From assembly GCF_020217425.1 (NCBI RefSeq), contig NZ_CP084090.1:372001-436000 (forward strand): DNA of 64,000 nt. The letters run 5' to 3'. This document shows positions 26,722 through 35,483 of the stretch, one piece after another. The notes below the pieces were generated by a model. It saw only the letters and a list, made by a program, of their open reading frames with translations. It did no database searches and was not told the origin of the DNA. The position numbers were made by a program, and so were the translations under genes. The first letter of the stretch is position 1. Each line of letters starts with the position of its first letter. The DNA comes from Halomicrobium urmianum. GTDB taxonomy: Archaea > Halobacteriota > Halobacteria > Halobacteriales > Haloarculaceae.

Positions 26722-28754
26722 GCATCGAGGCGAAAGGCAGCGAACAGCTCAGCGCCGGCGGCGCCCTCGGCGACACGTTCTACCCCGCCTTCCAGTACCT
26801 GTTCGACGAGGAGGGGGAGTTCGTCAGCAACGTCGAGGACAAGCTCGCCGAGGCCCGGATGGCCGACAACGTCGAGATGTTCCTCTCTCGGGCGCTCGCG
26901 GTCGGCGCCATCTCGGGGGTCTCCCTGTGGATCGTCGGTACCTTCATCGGCTACTTCCTCGTCACGCTCTTCTTCGGCGGCGGCGGCGAGTCGCTGGTGT
27001 TCATCGGCGTCCCGCTGCCGACCTGGGCGGAGCCGGTCGTCCGCGCCATCAAGCTCCCCGCGGTAATCGGCGTCACCGGCGTCGTCTTCGGGGCTATCGG
27101 CTTCGGCATCGGCTTCGGCTCCCTGATATCGATCCCCTACTTCCGTTCGAGCGCGCGCGAGCGCGAGATCAACGTCCTCCTCTCCGACGCCATCTCCTTC
27201 ATGTACGCGCTGTCCGTCGGCGGCCTCAACCAGCTGGAGATCCTCCAGGCGATGGCCAAGGCCGACGACACCTACGGCGAGTGCGCCAAGGAGTTCCAGT
27301 CCATCGTCCTCGAGACGGAGTACTTCGACACGGACTACCGGACCGCCATCCGCAACCAGGCGATGGAGACCCCCTCCGACGAGCTCTCGCAGTTCCTGAC
27401 GGACATGCTGTCGATCATCAACTCCGGCGGGGACATGACCACCTTCCTCGAGGACCAGAAGGACAAGCACATGCGCACCGCCAAGCAGGAGCAGCAGAAG
27501 ATGCTGGACACCCTGGAGCTGTTCGGCGAGATGTACATGACCCTCTCGCTGTTCCCGCTCCTGCTCATCATCATCCTCGTGATCATGTCGATGATGGGCA
27601 ACTCCCAGGAGATGCTCCTCTACGGCACGGTCTACGGCCTGATCCCGCTGACCGGTCTCGGCTTCCTCGTGCTGGTCTCGACGGTCACCCAGGACACCAT
27701 CGGCGACGGCTACCTCCGGCCCGACGGCAGCGAGGACGAACTCGTCGTCGACGACGGGCTGGGCATCCTCGACCTGGGCCGCATCGAGAACTACACCGGC
27801 GGATACGCCGTCTTCGACCGGATCAAGAGCCGCGAGGGGACCTACGAGCTGATGCAGATCGTCCGCAAGCCCCACCTGTTCTTCCGCGACCACCCGCTGA
27901 TGGTGCTCGGGCTGACGATCCCGCTGACCGTCGTCGCGGTCACGATGACCATCGCCTTCGACTGGGCGCCGCTGTCGATCGAGGGCATGACGTCCAATCC
28001 CGTCCGCGGGACCTTCTTCTGGGTGTATGTGCCGCTGTACATCAACCTGATCCCGCTGGCGGTCTTCTACGAGTGGAACGTCCGCTCGCGGAAGGCCATC
28101 ATCGGCAACCTCTCGGAGAACCTCCGGAAACTGGCCTCCGCGAACGACACGGGGATGACCCTGCTGGAGTCGATCAAGGTCGTCTCGGAGACCTCCGCCG
28201 GCAAGCTGGCCGACGAGTTCGAGGTCATGCACTCCAAGGTCAACTACGGCACCAACCTCAAGAACGCCCTCCGGGAGTTCAACAACAGCTACCACGTCCC
28301 GCGGCTGGCCCGGACGGTGAAGCTCATCAGCGAGGCTCAGGAGGCCTCCAGCCAGATCCAGGACGTCCTCTCGACGGCCGCCCAGGCCTCGGAGAACCAG
28401 GACGACATCGACCGCGAGCGCATCTCCCGGACGCGGATGCAGGTCGTCATCATCCTGATGACCTACCTCACGCTTCTGGGCGTCATGGCGCTGCTGAAGG
28501 CGCAGTTCCTCAGCGAGATGGCCGCGCTGGCCTCGCAGGGCGCCTCCAGCGGCGGCGGTGCCGGCCCGGCCGGCGGCTTCGGACAGAGTCTCGACACAGA
28601 CCTGCTGTCGATGCTGTTCTTCCACGCCGTCGTGATCCAGGCGATCCTCTCGTCCTTTATCGCCGGCTACATCCGGACCGTCAAGATCCTCGCCGGGGTC
28701 AAGTTCGCCGTGTTGCTCTCGACCGTCGCGCTCGTCGTCTGGATGGCGATCTAA
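26718..28754 (+). CDS. pilC: Type IV pilus membrane platform protein, PilC/TadC (T2SSF) family (678 aa)
   Basis: An integral membrane protein with two T2SSF domains. The first carries YFRSSAREREINVLLSDAIS and later QEQQKMLDTLELFGEMYMTL, the second RSRKAIIGNLSENLRKLASA and ENQDDIDRERISRTRMQVVI; each is followed by long hydrophobic helices. About nine transmembrane spans are visible in total. In pilus systems it is the platform on which PilB works. Coupled to pilB by a four-base overlap and followed three bases later by the first pilin-like gene, so the operon runs on. Confidence 0.92.
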   Translation: MSIEAKGSEQLSAGGALGDTFYPAFQYLFDEEGEFVSNVEDKLAEARMADNVEMFLSRALAVGAISGVSLWIVGTFIGYFLVTLFFGGGGESLVFIGVPLPTWAEPVVRAIKLPAVIGVTGVVFGAIGFGIGFGSLISIPYFRSSAREREINVLLSDAISFMYALSVGGLNQLEILQAMAKADDTYGECAKEFQSIVLETEYFDTDYRTAIRNQAMETPSDELSQFLTDMLSIINSGGDMTTFLEDQKDKHMRTAKQEQQKMLDTLELFGEMYMTLSLFPLLLIIILVIMSMMGNSQEMLLYGTVYGLIPLTGLGFLVLVSTVTQDTIGDGYLRPDGSEDELVVDDGLGILDLGRIENYTGGYAVFDRIKSREGTYELMQIVRKPHLFFRDHPLMVLGLTIPLTVVAVTMTIAFDWAPLSIEGMTSNPVRGTFFWVYVPLYINLIPLAVFYEWNVRSRKAIIGNLSENLRKLASANDTGMTLLESIKVVSETSAGKLADEFEVMHSKVNYGTNLKNALREFNNSYHVPRLARTVKLISEAQEASSQIQDVLSTAAQASENQDDIDRERISRTRMQVVIILMTYLTLLGVMALLKAQFLSEMAALASQGASSGGGAGPAGGFGQSLDTDLLSMLFFHAVVIQAILSSFIAGYIRTVKILAGVKFAVLLSTVALVVWMAI

Positions 28755-28756
28755 CG

Positions 28757-29385
28757 ATGCCGGGGGGTAGGGACCTGACGGAGACGGGGGACGCGGACCG
28801 CGGCCAGACGAACCTCGACTTCGTCATCGGCGTGAGCATCTTCGTGGTGGCGGTCATCGTCGCCGTCACGTTCGTGCCGGATCTGATCGGCGGCGTCGCC
28901 GGCACCGGCCAGTCGAACGGCGTCCTCGCGGACAGGGTGGCCTCGGATCTGGCAACGACGACCTCGGCCATCCCGCAGCGGCGGGTCGACTCCAGCTCGA
29001 CTGCACCGTGTCGCTGTTCAGCAGCTCGAAGGGGTTCTGCGGGCTCGACGACGGCGACCCCGCCGACAACCTCGAACAGGCGAGTTCAGTCAACGTCTCG
29101 CTGGTCTACAGGGAGCGGGCCTGCCGAGACGCGAGCAGTTCGGACATCGTCCCCGCCGACAGTTCCGACTGCGGCGACGAATCGGGCGACGCGACCCTCG
29201 ACAGGAACGTCCGGGCGTGCTACGAGGCGGACGCGGGACGGATCGTCCGGGAGGGATCCTGTTCCAGCACTGACGTCCTCCTGCTCGGCGGGCCGCAGCC
29301 GGGAAGCAGCCAGGACACCTCGATCGCCCGCCGGGGCGTTCAGCTGGACGGCAAACGGCTGATCCTGGAGGTGCGCACATGGTAG
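28757..29385 (+). pseudogene. Pilin-like gene, cassette 1 gene A (DUF7287-like), frameshifted
   Basis: The start reads MPGGRDLTETGDADRGQTNL followed by a hydrophobic helix, an N-terminus very like cassette 2 gene A (35484-36098). After LADRVASDLATTT the frame turns into Arg/Ser/Thr-rich nonsense, while the frame one base back continues with LGHPAAAGRLQLDCTVSLFS and ends GKRLILEVRTW. Adding a single C at 28961-28964 restores a 209-residue protein that aligns throughout with the intact 204-residue paralogue (LLGSPREPGVLDRECTVAFF there). So the reading frame is broken by one missing base: a true mutation, a sequencing error in a C run, or less likely a programmed shift. The restored product would be a minor pilin-like protein with one N-terminal transmembrane helix. 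Confidence 0.8.
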
Positions 29386-30014
29386 ACCGCGGCCAGGCGT
29401 ACACGCTGGAGGGGATCGTCGCCGCGCTGGTGGTGCTGGCCGGCGTCTTCTTCGCCATCCAGGCGACCACCGCGGCGCCCCAGGCCGCCGGCGCGTCCAG
29501 CCCCCACGCCGAGCAGCACGACCGCGCGCTGACCGCCAGCGCGCTCGTCGCCGCCGACGACGAGACGATCCGCGAGGCGCTGCTGTACTGGGACGGCAGC
29601 GCGTTCCACTGCACGACCGGCGAGTCGTACTACACCGGCGCGGCCGACGACGGCGGGGACTGTCCGTCCTCCGACGCCGTCCCGCCCCTCGACTTCGGCG
29701 AGTCCATCGCGGACGCCCTCGGCCCCAGGTACACGTACAACGTGATCCTCGCCTACAACGACACCACCGACAGGACGACCCGGCGGATGGTCTACCAGGG
29801 CGAACCCGGCGACGGCGCGATCCGGGCGACGACGACCGTCGTCCTGACCGACGGCCACAACCTCACGAGGGAGAACGGCGACGAGAGCGAGCAGCGCCTC
29901 GGCGAGAGCGGGAGCTTCTACGCGCCGGACCTGGAGACGGACGGCCCCTCCAGCGGCCGGGAGGAGTACCTCTACAACGTCGTCAGCGTGGAGGTGGTGG
30001 CGTGGCGCGCGTGA
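29379..30014 (+). CDS. Pilin-like protein, cassette 1 gene B (DUF7288-like, 211 aa)
   Basis: The N-terminus MVDRGQAYTLEGIVAALVVL is a short basic leader plus a hydrophobic helix, resembling a prepilin signal with the cut expected after RG. The extracellular domain contains two Cys near the middle and ends in YNVVSVEVVAWRA. It is paralogous to 36100-36702, with matching segments (EALLYWDGSAFH versus PTLLYWNNDSAEFH). It overlaps the preceding gene by seven bases and the next by 13, so translation is coupled. The family name is from memory; the role as a minor pilin is inferred from the helix and from pilB and pilC upstream. Confidence 0.82.
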   Translation: MVDRGQAYTLEGIVAALVVLAGVFFAIQATTAAPQAAGASSPHAEQHDRALTASALVAADDETIREALLYWDGSAFHCTTGESYYTGAADDGGDCPSSDAVPPLDFGESIADALGPRYTYNVILAYNDTTDRTTRRMVYQGEPGDGAIRATTTVVLTDGHNLTRENGDESEQRLGESGSFYAPDLETDGPSSGREEYLYNVVSVEVVAWRA

Positions 30015-30835
30015 CCGACCGCGGCCAGGCCCTGCTCGTCGGGGCCGTCGTCCTCGCCGTGGCCTTCCTCGGACTGGCGCTCGTGCTCAACGGCGCGATC
30101 TACGAGACGACCCTCTCGACGGAGGCCAGCGAGGACGTCAGCGGCAACGGCCTCGTGACGATTCAGGACGCCGTCCGCGGCGACGTGGCGACGGTGATAG
30201 AGCGGGCGGTGAACCGGAGCAGCGCTGCCGGCGATCAGAAAGCGTACGTCGAGGCGGCGTTCGAAGAGGGTCGCGTCGGGGCCAACTATACCCGTCAGTA
30301 CGCCGAGCGAGACGTCTTGGTGCGAGTTTCCTACAGCGATTCCCGGAACGGGAGCGTTGGCGAAGATCCCGACTTTACCACGCTGTCGTTCAGTGACCGG
30401 ATGCGCGTCTTCCGGATGACGTTCAATAATCTTGACGGCTCCGACCCGCTGACGGTATCCTTCGAGGACACCGACGGAAGCGAGTGGAACGTCACGGCCG
30501 ACGGGGACAGCGGTGAACTAACAGTCGATCCGCCGTCGGAGCCCGAGGTCACCTGCGCCAACAGCGAGCCCGACTACGTCGACTTCACGAACGGAAGCTA
30601 TCGGACCGGCTCGGGGATCGAACGCTGTCCGGCGTTGAACGTCCTCGCACATATGGACGGCGTCAATTCCATCGAAGCGCACAACGGGAGCCACGTGAGC
30701 TCCGGTAGTTACCGGTACTTCGTCAACGACGGGACGGACGACCGGATCTATCAGGTCAGCGTCGACCTCGTCGTCTACTCCGAATCGATCGACTACGAGG
30801 GGACGCTCCGGGTCGCCCCGGGTGAGCCGCGATGA
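30002..30835 (+). CDS. Pilin-like protein, cassette 1 gene C (DUF7261-like, 277 aa)
   Basis: GTG start, then MARVTDRGQALLVGAVVLAV and a single hydrophobic helix followed by LNGAIYETTLSTEASED, a pattern shared with 36690-37628 (DRGQILLVAALALAAVF, VNSAIFTENLASRGET). The large outer domain is rich in Asn-x-Ser/Thr sites (such as NRS, NGS, NVT) and would be N-glycosylated in a haloarchaeon. Both copies end in APGEP. The middle of this gene has a somewhat lower GC content than its neighbours. Inferred to be a minor pilin or pilus-associated protein. Confidence 0.82.
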   Translation: MARVTDRGQALLVGAVVLAVAFLGLALVLNGAIYETTLSTEASEDVSGNGLVTIQDAVRGDVATVIERAVNRSSAAGDQKAYVEAAFEEGRVGANYTRQYAERDVLVRVSYSDSRNGSVGEDPDFTTLSFSDRMRVFRMTFNNLDGSDPLTVSFEDTDGSEWNVTADGDSGELTVDPPSEPEVTCANSEPDYVDFTNGSYRTGSGIERCPALNVLAHMDGVNSIEAHNGSHVSSGSYRYFVNDGTDDRIYQVSVDLVVYSESIDYEGTLRVAPGEPR

Positions 30836-31314
30836 CGGGGTGGTCTCGCCGGGAGAGCGCGCGCGACCGCGCCGTCCAGACCACCGTCTCCTACGTCATC
30901 ACGGTCGGCATCGCGCTGGCGCTGGTCACCGGCCTGATCGCCGCGGGGACGACCATGGTCGAGGACCAGAACCGCCGCACAACGGAGTCCCAGCTTCGGA
31001 CCATCGGCCACCAGGTCGCCGGCACGCTCGAGCTCGCCGACCGCACGGTCCGGGCCAGCGACGACGTGGACACGCTGAACCTGACGGTCGATCTGCCCGA
31101 TCAGGTCGTCGGGTCGGAGTACTACGTCGACGTCGACAGCGACCTGGTGGCCGTCAGCGCCAGCGGCGTCGGCGTCTCCATGCCGGTCGACCACACCGCG
31201 GAGACGGACGTTCGCGACTCGCTGGGAAACGCCTCGGAGGGATCCTACGAGGGCGGGCGGCTGTACGTGACCTACGACACCGACGACGAGCACCTGAAGG
31301 TGAACGATGACTGA
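30832..31314 (+). CDS. Pilin-like protein, cassette 1 gene D (DUF7266-like, 160 aa)
   Basis: A short leader with RRESARDRAVQTTVSYVITV leads into one hydrophobic helix and the motif EDQNRRTTESQLRTIGHQVA, matching cassette 2 gene D (ARQDQVLRTELAVIGEQVAA). It overlaps its upstream neighbour by four bases and its downstream neighbour by eight. The outer part is a small acidic beta-rich domain. No prepilin-type RG site is as clear as in genes A-C, but the overall architecture is the same. Confidence 0.8.
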   Translation: MTGWSRRESARDRAVQTTVSYVITVGIALALVTGLIAAGTTMVEDQNRRTTESQLRTIGHQVAGTLELADRTVRASDDVDTLNLTVDLPDQVVGSEYYVDVDSDLVAVSASGVGVSMPVDHTAETDVRDSLGNASEGSYEGGRLYVTYDTDDEHLKVNDD

Positions 31315-32080
31315 CCGCGCACAGAGCGACACGCTCGGGTTCGTCCTGCTGTTCACCGTCCTCATCGCCTCGCTCGGCGTGGTCGCGACGGCCGGCGTCG
31401 GAACCCTCGAGTCCGGCCGGGACGTCGCGACCAGCCAGAACGTCGAGCAGTCCATGATCGAACTGGCCGGTGCCGGAACCGACGTCCACCGCGAGAACGT
31501 CTCCGTGCGCACCGCGCGGATGGGGCTGGGCAACGGCCAGCTCGAAGCGGGCGAGGAGACCGAGATCGCGGTCGAAGTAGACGGCAGTCCGGCGGATGTC
31601 GGCGGAACGAGGATCGACGGACTCGCCGTCCAGCCGATCACGTACAGCCTGGACGGACGGGCGGTCACCTACGAGGGAACTGCGGTCGTCAGGCACCAGG
31701 ACGGCGGCTCCGTGCTCGTTCGCGAGCCGGACTTCCACTTCGATCCCGACGGCGGCGTCGTCGCCGTACCGGTCGTCAACACGACGCTGGTCGGCGACGC
31801 CGACTCCGTCGGAGGCGGCAACGCCGAGGTCCGACTGCTTCGCGGCGACGCGAGTACCAGAATTACCGACAGCGCCACGTCGTTCACCCTCACCGTGGAT
31901 CCGCCGGCTGACCGGGTCGACGCCTGGAAAACGGCGCTGGAATCGTCCGCGGAGTCGAGCACCGATTGCAGCGAGGACGAGTCCAGCGGCACCGTCTCCT
32001 ACGAGTGTCCGTCACTGGGACCCGACGAGCCGACGATCGTTCTGCGGCTCGTCACCGTGGCGTTCGAGTTGAGCGGGTGA
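31307..32080 (+). CDS. Pilin-like protein, cassette 1 gene E (DUF7289-like, 257 aa)
   Basis: Begins MTDRAQSDTLGFVLLFTVLI, a single N-terminal helix, then GVGTLESGRDVATSQNVEQS and LAGAGTDVHRENVSVRTARM. The signature ITYSLDGRAVTYEGTAVVRH with QDGGSVLVREPDFHFD is shared with cassette 2 gene E (LTYEGGGVFRKNRYG) and with the long genes F1 and F2 (LAYQGGGIFEL). It is the last plus-strand gene of the cassette. The 126 bases after its stop, up to the convergent gene F1, hold only a GC-rich palindromic patch (CCCCGGGGTGGTCCCGGGGC at 32090-32109). Confidence 0.82.
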   Translation: MTDRAQSDTLGFVLLFTVLIASLGVVATAGVGTLESGRDVATSQNVEQSMIELAGAGTDVHRENVSVRTARMGLGNGQLEAGEETEIAVEVDGSPADVGGTRIDGLAVQPITYSLDGRAVTYEGTAVVRHQDGGSVLVREPDFHFDPDGGVVAVPVVNTTLVGDADSVGGGNAEVRLLRGDASTRITDSATSFTLTVDPPADRVDAWKTALESSAESSTDCSEDESSGTVSYECPSLGPDEPTIVLRLVTVAFELSG

Positions 32081-32206
32081 CTGCACCGACCCCCGGGGTG
32101 GTCCCGGGGCGAGGTACGGATCGCTTTCGGGACGCCGCGCTCGTAGAGCGAGTCGTAATCGCCGGAATCGGGACGAGACCAGACCCCGTGCCGAGGTTTC
32201 TACGGT

Positions 32207-34803
32207 TCAGGCGTCGTCGGCCGTCACTGTGGTCGTCGTGACGTGGAGGAAGCCGACCCGCTCGGACTGCGAGCCGCTGCCACCGCCGCCACCGCCGCCG
32301 ACGCCCGTCCTGGCTTCCAGGGTCTCGTCGAAGTGGATCTTCGCGTCGGTGTTGATGCTGTCCGATTCACCGACGATCGCACCGAACAGTTCGACCTGGT
32401 TCGTGAGCTGGTAATCCGTGCCCCCGCCGGAACCGTCCGCGCCGTACAGGACGCCGGTGATCGAGGCGCCACCGTTGGTGTTGATCCGGGCGCTCGGCAT
32501 GGTGTAGACGAGGAACTGGCTCGCGTTGTCGTTCTGCGTCGTTATCTCTGCCCCGCCACCGAACGTGATGTCGCCGCCGTCCATCGCGACTTCGATCCGT
32601 GCGTCGTCGTCCTGAACGTCGACGTTCGTGTCCTGTACGTCGAACGGGTGCCCGTTGACGTACACGTTGACCTGGCTCCCGTCTTCGACGTTGATCTCGC
32701 TGTTGCTGATCAGATTGACGCCTTCGCTCTCGACGGTGATGTTCACTTCACCGCCTCCCCGGACGTTGACCTCGCCGTCCTGCATCTCCCAGCCGTGGGA
32801 TCCCCCTTCGACGTGGATGTCGACGTCGCCGGAATCCGTCTCGACGTCCAGCCGTCCCCCGTCGGTGATCCGCATCTGGTCGAGGTGGTACTCGCCGGCG
32901 GAGAGCGTGCAGGGGTTCGACGGGGACCGGTCGCAACCGTCCCAGGTTTCGATGTCGCTGATGTCGCTATCACTATCACTGTCGGCGGGCTCCACCTCCA
33001 TGGATCGCACCGGGTCGATGAAGTCCTCGGCCGGCGCGTTCGACGGGATGTCCGGCGACCGCGGACTCGGGATGGACGGGGAGTCCGGCGTTCTGGGCGT
33101 GCCGCCGTCGCCCGACTCGCCCGTGACGGTCCCGCCCGCGACCACCTCGTGGTCGTCCTCGACGTCGCCGTACACGTAGACGTCGCCGCTCGCGTGCACG
33201 TCGCCGTCGACGGTCGCGCCGCTCTCGACGATCACGTCGCCGCCGGCGACGACGTCCGCGTCGTACGTGACCGTGGACTCGGAGTCGTTGACGTACACTG
33301 TCCCGGCCGCGTGCACTTCGCTCCACGAGTCCGAATTGTCGAACGAGACGCCGTCACCGATCTCGACGCTCCCGCCGGTCGAGACGATATCGCCCGTGAT
33401 CTCGGCGTCGCGTTCCGCCCCGGATTCGTTGAGGTCGATCGGTCCGCTGGCCACGACCGAGCCGTCGATCCCACCGCTGTTGTGGACGTAGAAGTCGTTC
33501 CCGTTGTCCATCAGCGCGCCGTTCACGTAGATCGATCCGTCCACGGTCGCCGCGTGGAGCTGGACGAAGTCCCCGCCCACGATGACGTCGTCGCCGATGG
33601 TCACCAGGTTGGATACGCCCGTCCCCATATCGAACGCGTCCGCGACGGAGACGCTCCCCCCGAACTCGCCGCTGTTGTCGACGTCGGACGAGCCGCCGAT
33701 AGTGGCGTCCCCGTGGACGACGAAGGAATTCGTTCCGACGAAGTCGCCACCGACTTCGAGGTCGCCACCGATCTCCGGACTCTCGGAGAGGTCGATAGTA
33801 CCGGTCGCGACGACGTCCCCGTTCGTCCGGCGCGGGAACGAAGCGGCCGTCGGATAGCCGCCGGCGTCCGAGCGATAGCTGTCGATCCGGCCGACGTTCG
33901 TGATCGACCCTGACCCGGTGAACATGACCCCGGTAATCGGACCAGCGGCAACCCCGCCGCCGGGCGGCGACGACCCGTCCCGTTCGAGCGTCACCTCGCC
34001 GTCGCCGTCGTCGTAGGTCACGCTCCCGTCCGTCCGACGCTCGAACGTCGTCCCCCAGGCGCGGTAGAACTCGCTTCGGACGGTGATCTTGACGGTGTAG
34101 TCCTCCTGCACCGGGTTTCGAAGTGCCTCCGGCGAGACGGTGCTGTCGGGTACGTCGCTCGTGTCGTCCTCGAGGCAACTCGCGCTCGGGAACCCTCGCT
34201 GCTGGCTGCCCGTCTTGCTGAGCGAGATGTCGCTTCCCGTCGCGTCGCCGTCGATGCGGACGAGCGGCAACGAGAGTGTCTGCTGTCCGTTCCGGTACTG
34301 GTACTGGAAGCCGGGCGCGGAGACGACGGAGCTGTCGTCGGCGCCCGCCGCCAACTCGAAGATGCCGCCACCCTGATACGCGAGCGTCTGGCCGCCCTGC
34401 TCGTAGATCACTCGTCCGAGGGGCTGGGCGGTGACTTCGTCGTCGCCATCGCCGTCAGTGTCCGCTATCCGACCCACGACGGTACAGACGGTTGGTCGGG
34501 CTCGCCCCGTCCGGATCAGTGATCTGAACGGTCACGTTTCCCTTCCCGCTCTGTACCCTCGCCCTTCCGTCTCCGAGGTTCGCCATCGAGACGCTCTCCT
34601 TCGAACCTGACACCACCTGCGCGAGGTCGGCGTCGAGCCGCTGGAACGACGCGCGCACCGACTCCATCGACGTCGCCTGCTGGCGGTCCTCGAGAGCCTG
34701 CGCCCCCACGACGACCACGGTCACGGAGACCACGATCACGATGGCGAACAGCAACGTCACACCCAGGACGTGTGACTGTCCACGCCCCCTCGTTCGACTC
34801 CAC
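32207..34803 (-). pseudogene. Long pilin-like/beta-helix protein, cassette 1 gene F, with two frameshifts
   Basis: The start reads VESNEG in one frame, continues as RGQSHVLGVTLLFAIVIV in a second, and as VGRIADTDGDGDDEV in a third. Removing one G from the five-G run at 34785-34789 and one from the four-G run at 34505-34508 gives a continuous protein of about 864 residues. It has a prepilin-like N-terminus, a DUF7289-like domain (LAYQGGGIFEL), a long series of bactofilin-like beta-helix turns (such as GDVIVESGATVDGDVHASGD), a Pro/Ser linker, and a C-terminal domain (GASITGVLYGADG, LFGAIVGESDS, VGFLHVTTTT) like DUF7305 of bacterial pilin-associated proteins. The same end occurs in gene F2 (38871-40292), which is intact. 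Sequencing error in homopolymers is an alternative to real decay. Confidence 0.8.
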
Positions 34804-34805
34804 TA

Positions 34806-34836
34806 TATCTTAGTATTAGTTGATTATAGTCTGTAG
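34806..34836 (-). promoter_or_regulatory. AT-rich promoter region of gene F1
   Basis: On the minus strand the bases before the GTG at 34803 read TATAATCAACTAATACTAAG followed by ATATAG. The AT block is strongly different from the surroundings and lies at TATA distance from the start. Confidence 0.4.
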
Positions 34837-34936
34837 ACTAATGCCTGTCGGTCGTTAGCACGATTGGTGAGGTAGTAGACAGATCAGCTGCGGAAATGAC
34901 AGTCAGGTAGTCTGAGCGCGAAGACGTCGGCCACAT

Positions 34937-35020
34937 TATAGTAGGAATTGAAACTATTTGCACGTCGAAGGGCATCCGTGGTTCCCTTCGAGTGTGTCAG
35001 TGCGTTCAATTTCTACTATA
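34937..35020. repeat. 84-bp near-palindromic element, copy 1
   Basis: The element starts TATAGTAGGAATTGAAACTA and ends GTTCAATTTCTACTATA; the two arms (about 34 bases each) are inverted repeats of one another around a short centre (GGGCATCCGTGGTTCCC). An almost identical element in the opposite orientation lies at 50899-50981. Repeated palindromes of this kind are usually miniature mobile elements or ends of transposons. No coding capacity. Confidence 0.75.
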
Positions 35021-35066
35021 GCTACAGCCTCACACGGCTGTCTGAGTTCCTTCATCCTCCCCACTG

Positions 35067-35082
35067 TGGACTCGCCGGGATT
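35067..35082 (-). repeat. tRNA-Ala 3'-end fragment, copy 1 (att-like)
   Basis: TGGACTCGCCGGGATT is an exact copy of the last 16 bases of the adjacent tRNA-Ala gene (35234-35249 in the same orientation). Such duplicated tRNA 3' ends are usually left by integrase-mediated insertions. Confidence 0.7.
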
Positions 35083-35141
35083 CCCGTGAGCGGAGCGAAC
35101 GGGAAGACGGTGAGGGAACGAGACGAACCAGATGAGTCGAG

Positions 35142-35155
35142 TGGACTCGCCGGGA
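35142..35155 (-). repeat. tRNA-Ala 3'-end fragment, copy 2 (att-like)
   Basis: TGGACTCGCCGGGA is a second exact copy, 14 bases, of the tRNA-Ala 3' end, 75 bases after the first fragment and 92 bases before the true tRNA end. It continues into unrelated sequence (CTGAGCGAAACC). Confidence 0.65.
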
Positions 35156-35233
35156 CTGAGCGAAACCGGAGGCTTCGCGAAGGTCGGCGAGTTCACGAAC
35201 GACTGACGAAGCGAAGCGGCGGAAGGAAGTGAG

Positions 35234-35305
35234 TGGACTCGCCGGGATTTGAACCCGGGGCCTTCCCCGTGCCAGGGGGATGATCTACCACTGATCTACG
35301 AGCCC
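35234..35305 (-). tRNA. tRNA-Ala (anticodon GGC)
   Basis: The minus strand folds into a complete 72-base cloverleaf: acceptor GGGCTCG pairing with CGAGTCC, D-arm GATC-AGTGGTA-GATC, anticodon stem TCCCC/GGGGA around loop CTGGCAC (anticodon GGC, reading GCC and GCT alanine codons), T-arm CCGGG-TTCAAAT-CCCGG and discriminator A. No intron and no encoded CCA. A TATA box lies about 30 bases upstream. The gene sits exactly between the two pilin cassettes and its 3' end is duplicated twice nearby. Confidence 0.97.
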
Positions 35306-35329
35306 TCGCACCCTATCGTATCCGGCGGG

Positions 35330-35342
35330 TTTTCTTAAACCC
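35330..35342 (-). promoter_or_regulatory. tRNA-Ala promoter
   Basis: Minus strand GGGTTTAAGAAAA is a strong TATA box about 27-35 bases before the first base of the tRNA. Confidence 0.6.
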
Positions 35343-35483
35343 ATCGAAGGCGGGACTCCCGTGCCAGATGGTGACGGGGCGCCGCCCGTCGGACTGTTCA
35401 GTCCGTCTTCAATTACTGATACTCGGAGACCAATTAGCCACAACGGATAAGAGCGAGCGGACGATGATCAACGGAAGGAAGTC

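Noticed and set aside
30002-30835. Possible frameshift in cassette 1 gene C because it is shorter than its paralogue
   Set aside because: Start, helix and APGEP end are all in one frame, and the difference is in the middle of the outer domain, so it is normal divergence.
32081-32206. GC-rich palindrome between convergent genes as a terminator
   Set aside because: CCCCGGGG/CCCGGGG pairs are present, but no T-rich run follows on either strand, and haloarchaeal terminators depend mainly on T runs.
34937-35020. CRISPR repeat-like sequence (GAAATTGAA/TTTCAATTTC motifs)
   Set aside because: There is no regular array of repeats and spacers; the motif belongs to the arms of a single palindrome.
34948-35232. 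94-residue open frame between the cassettes
   Set aside because: It runs through the palindromic element and both tRNA-end fragments and has no protein-like composition; the DNA is explained by repeats.
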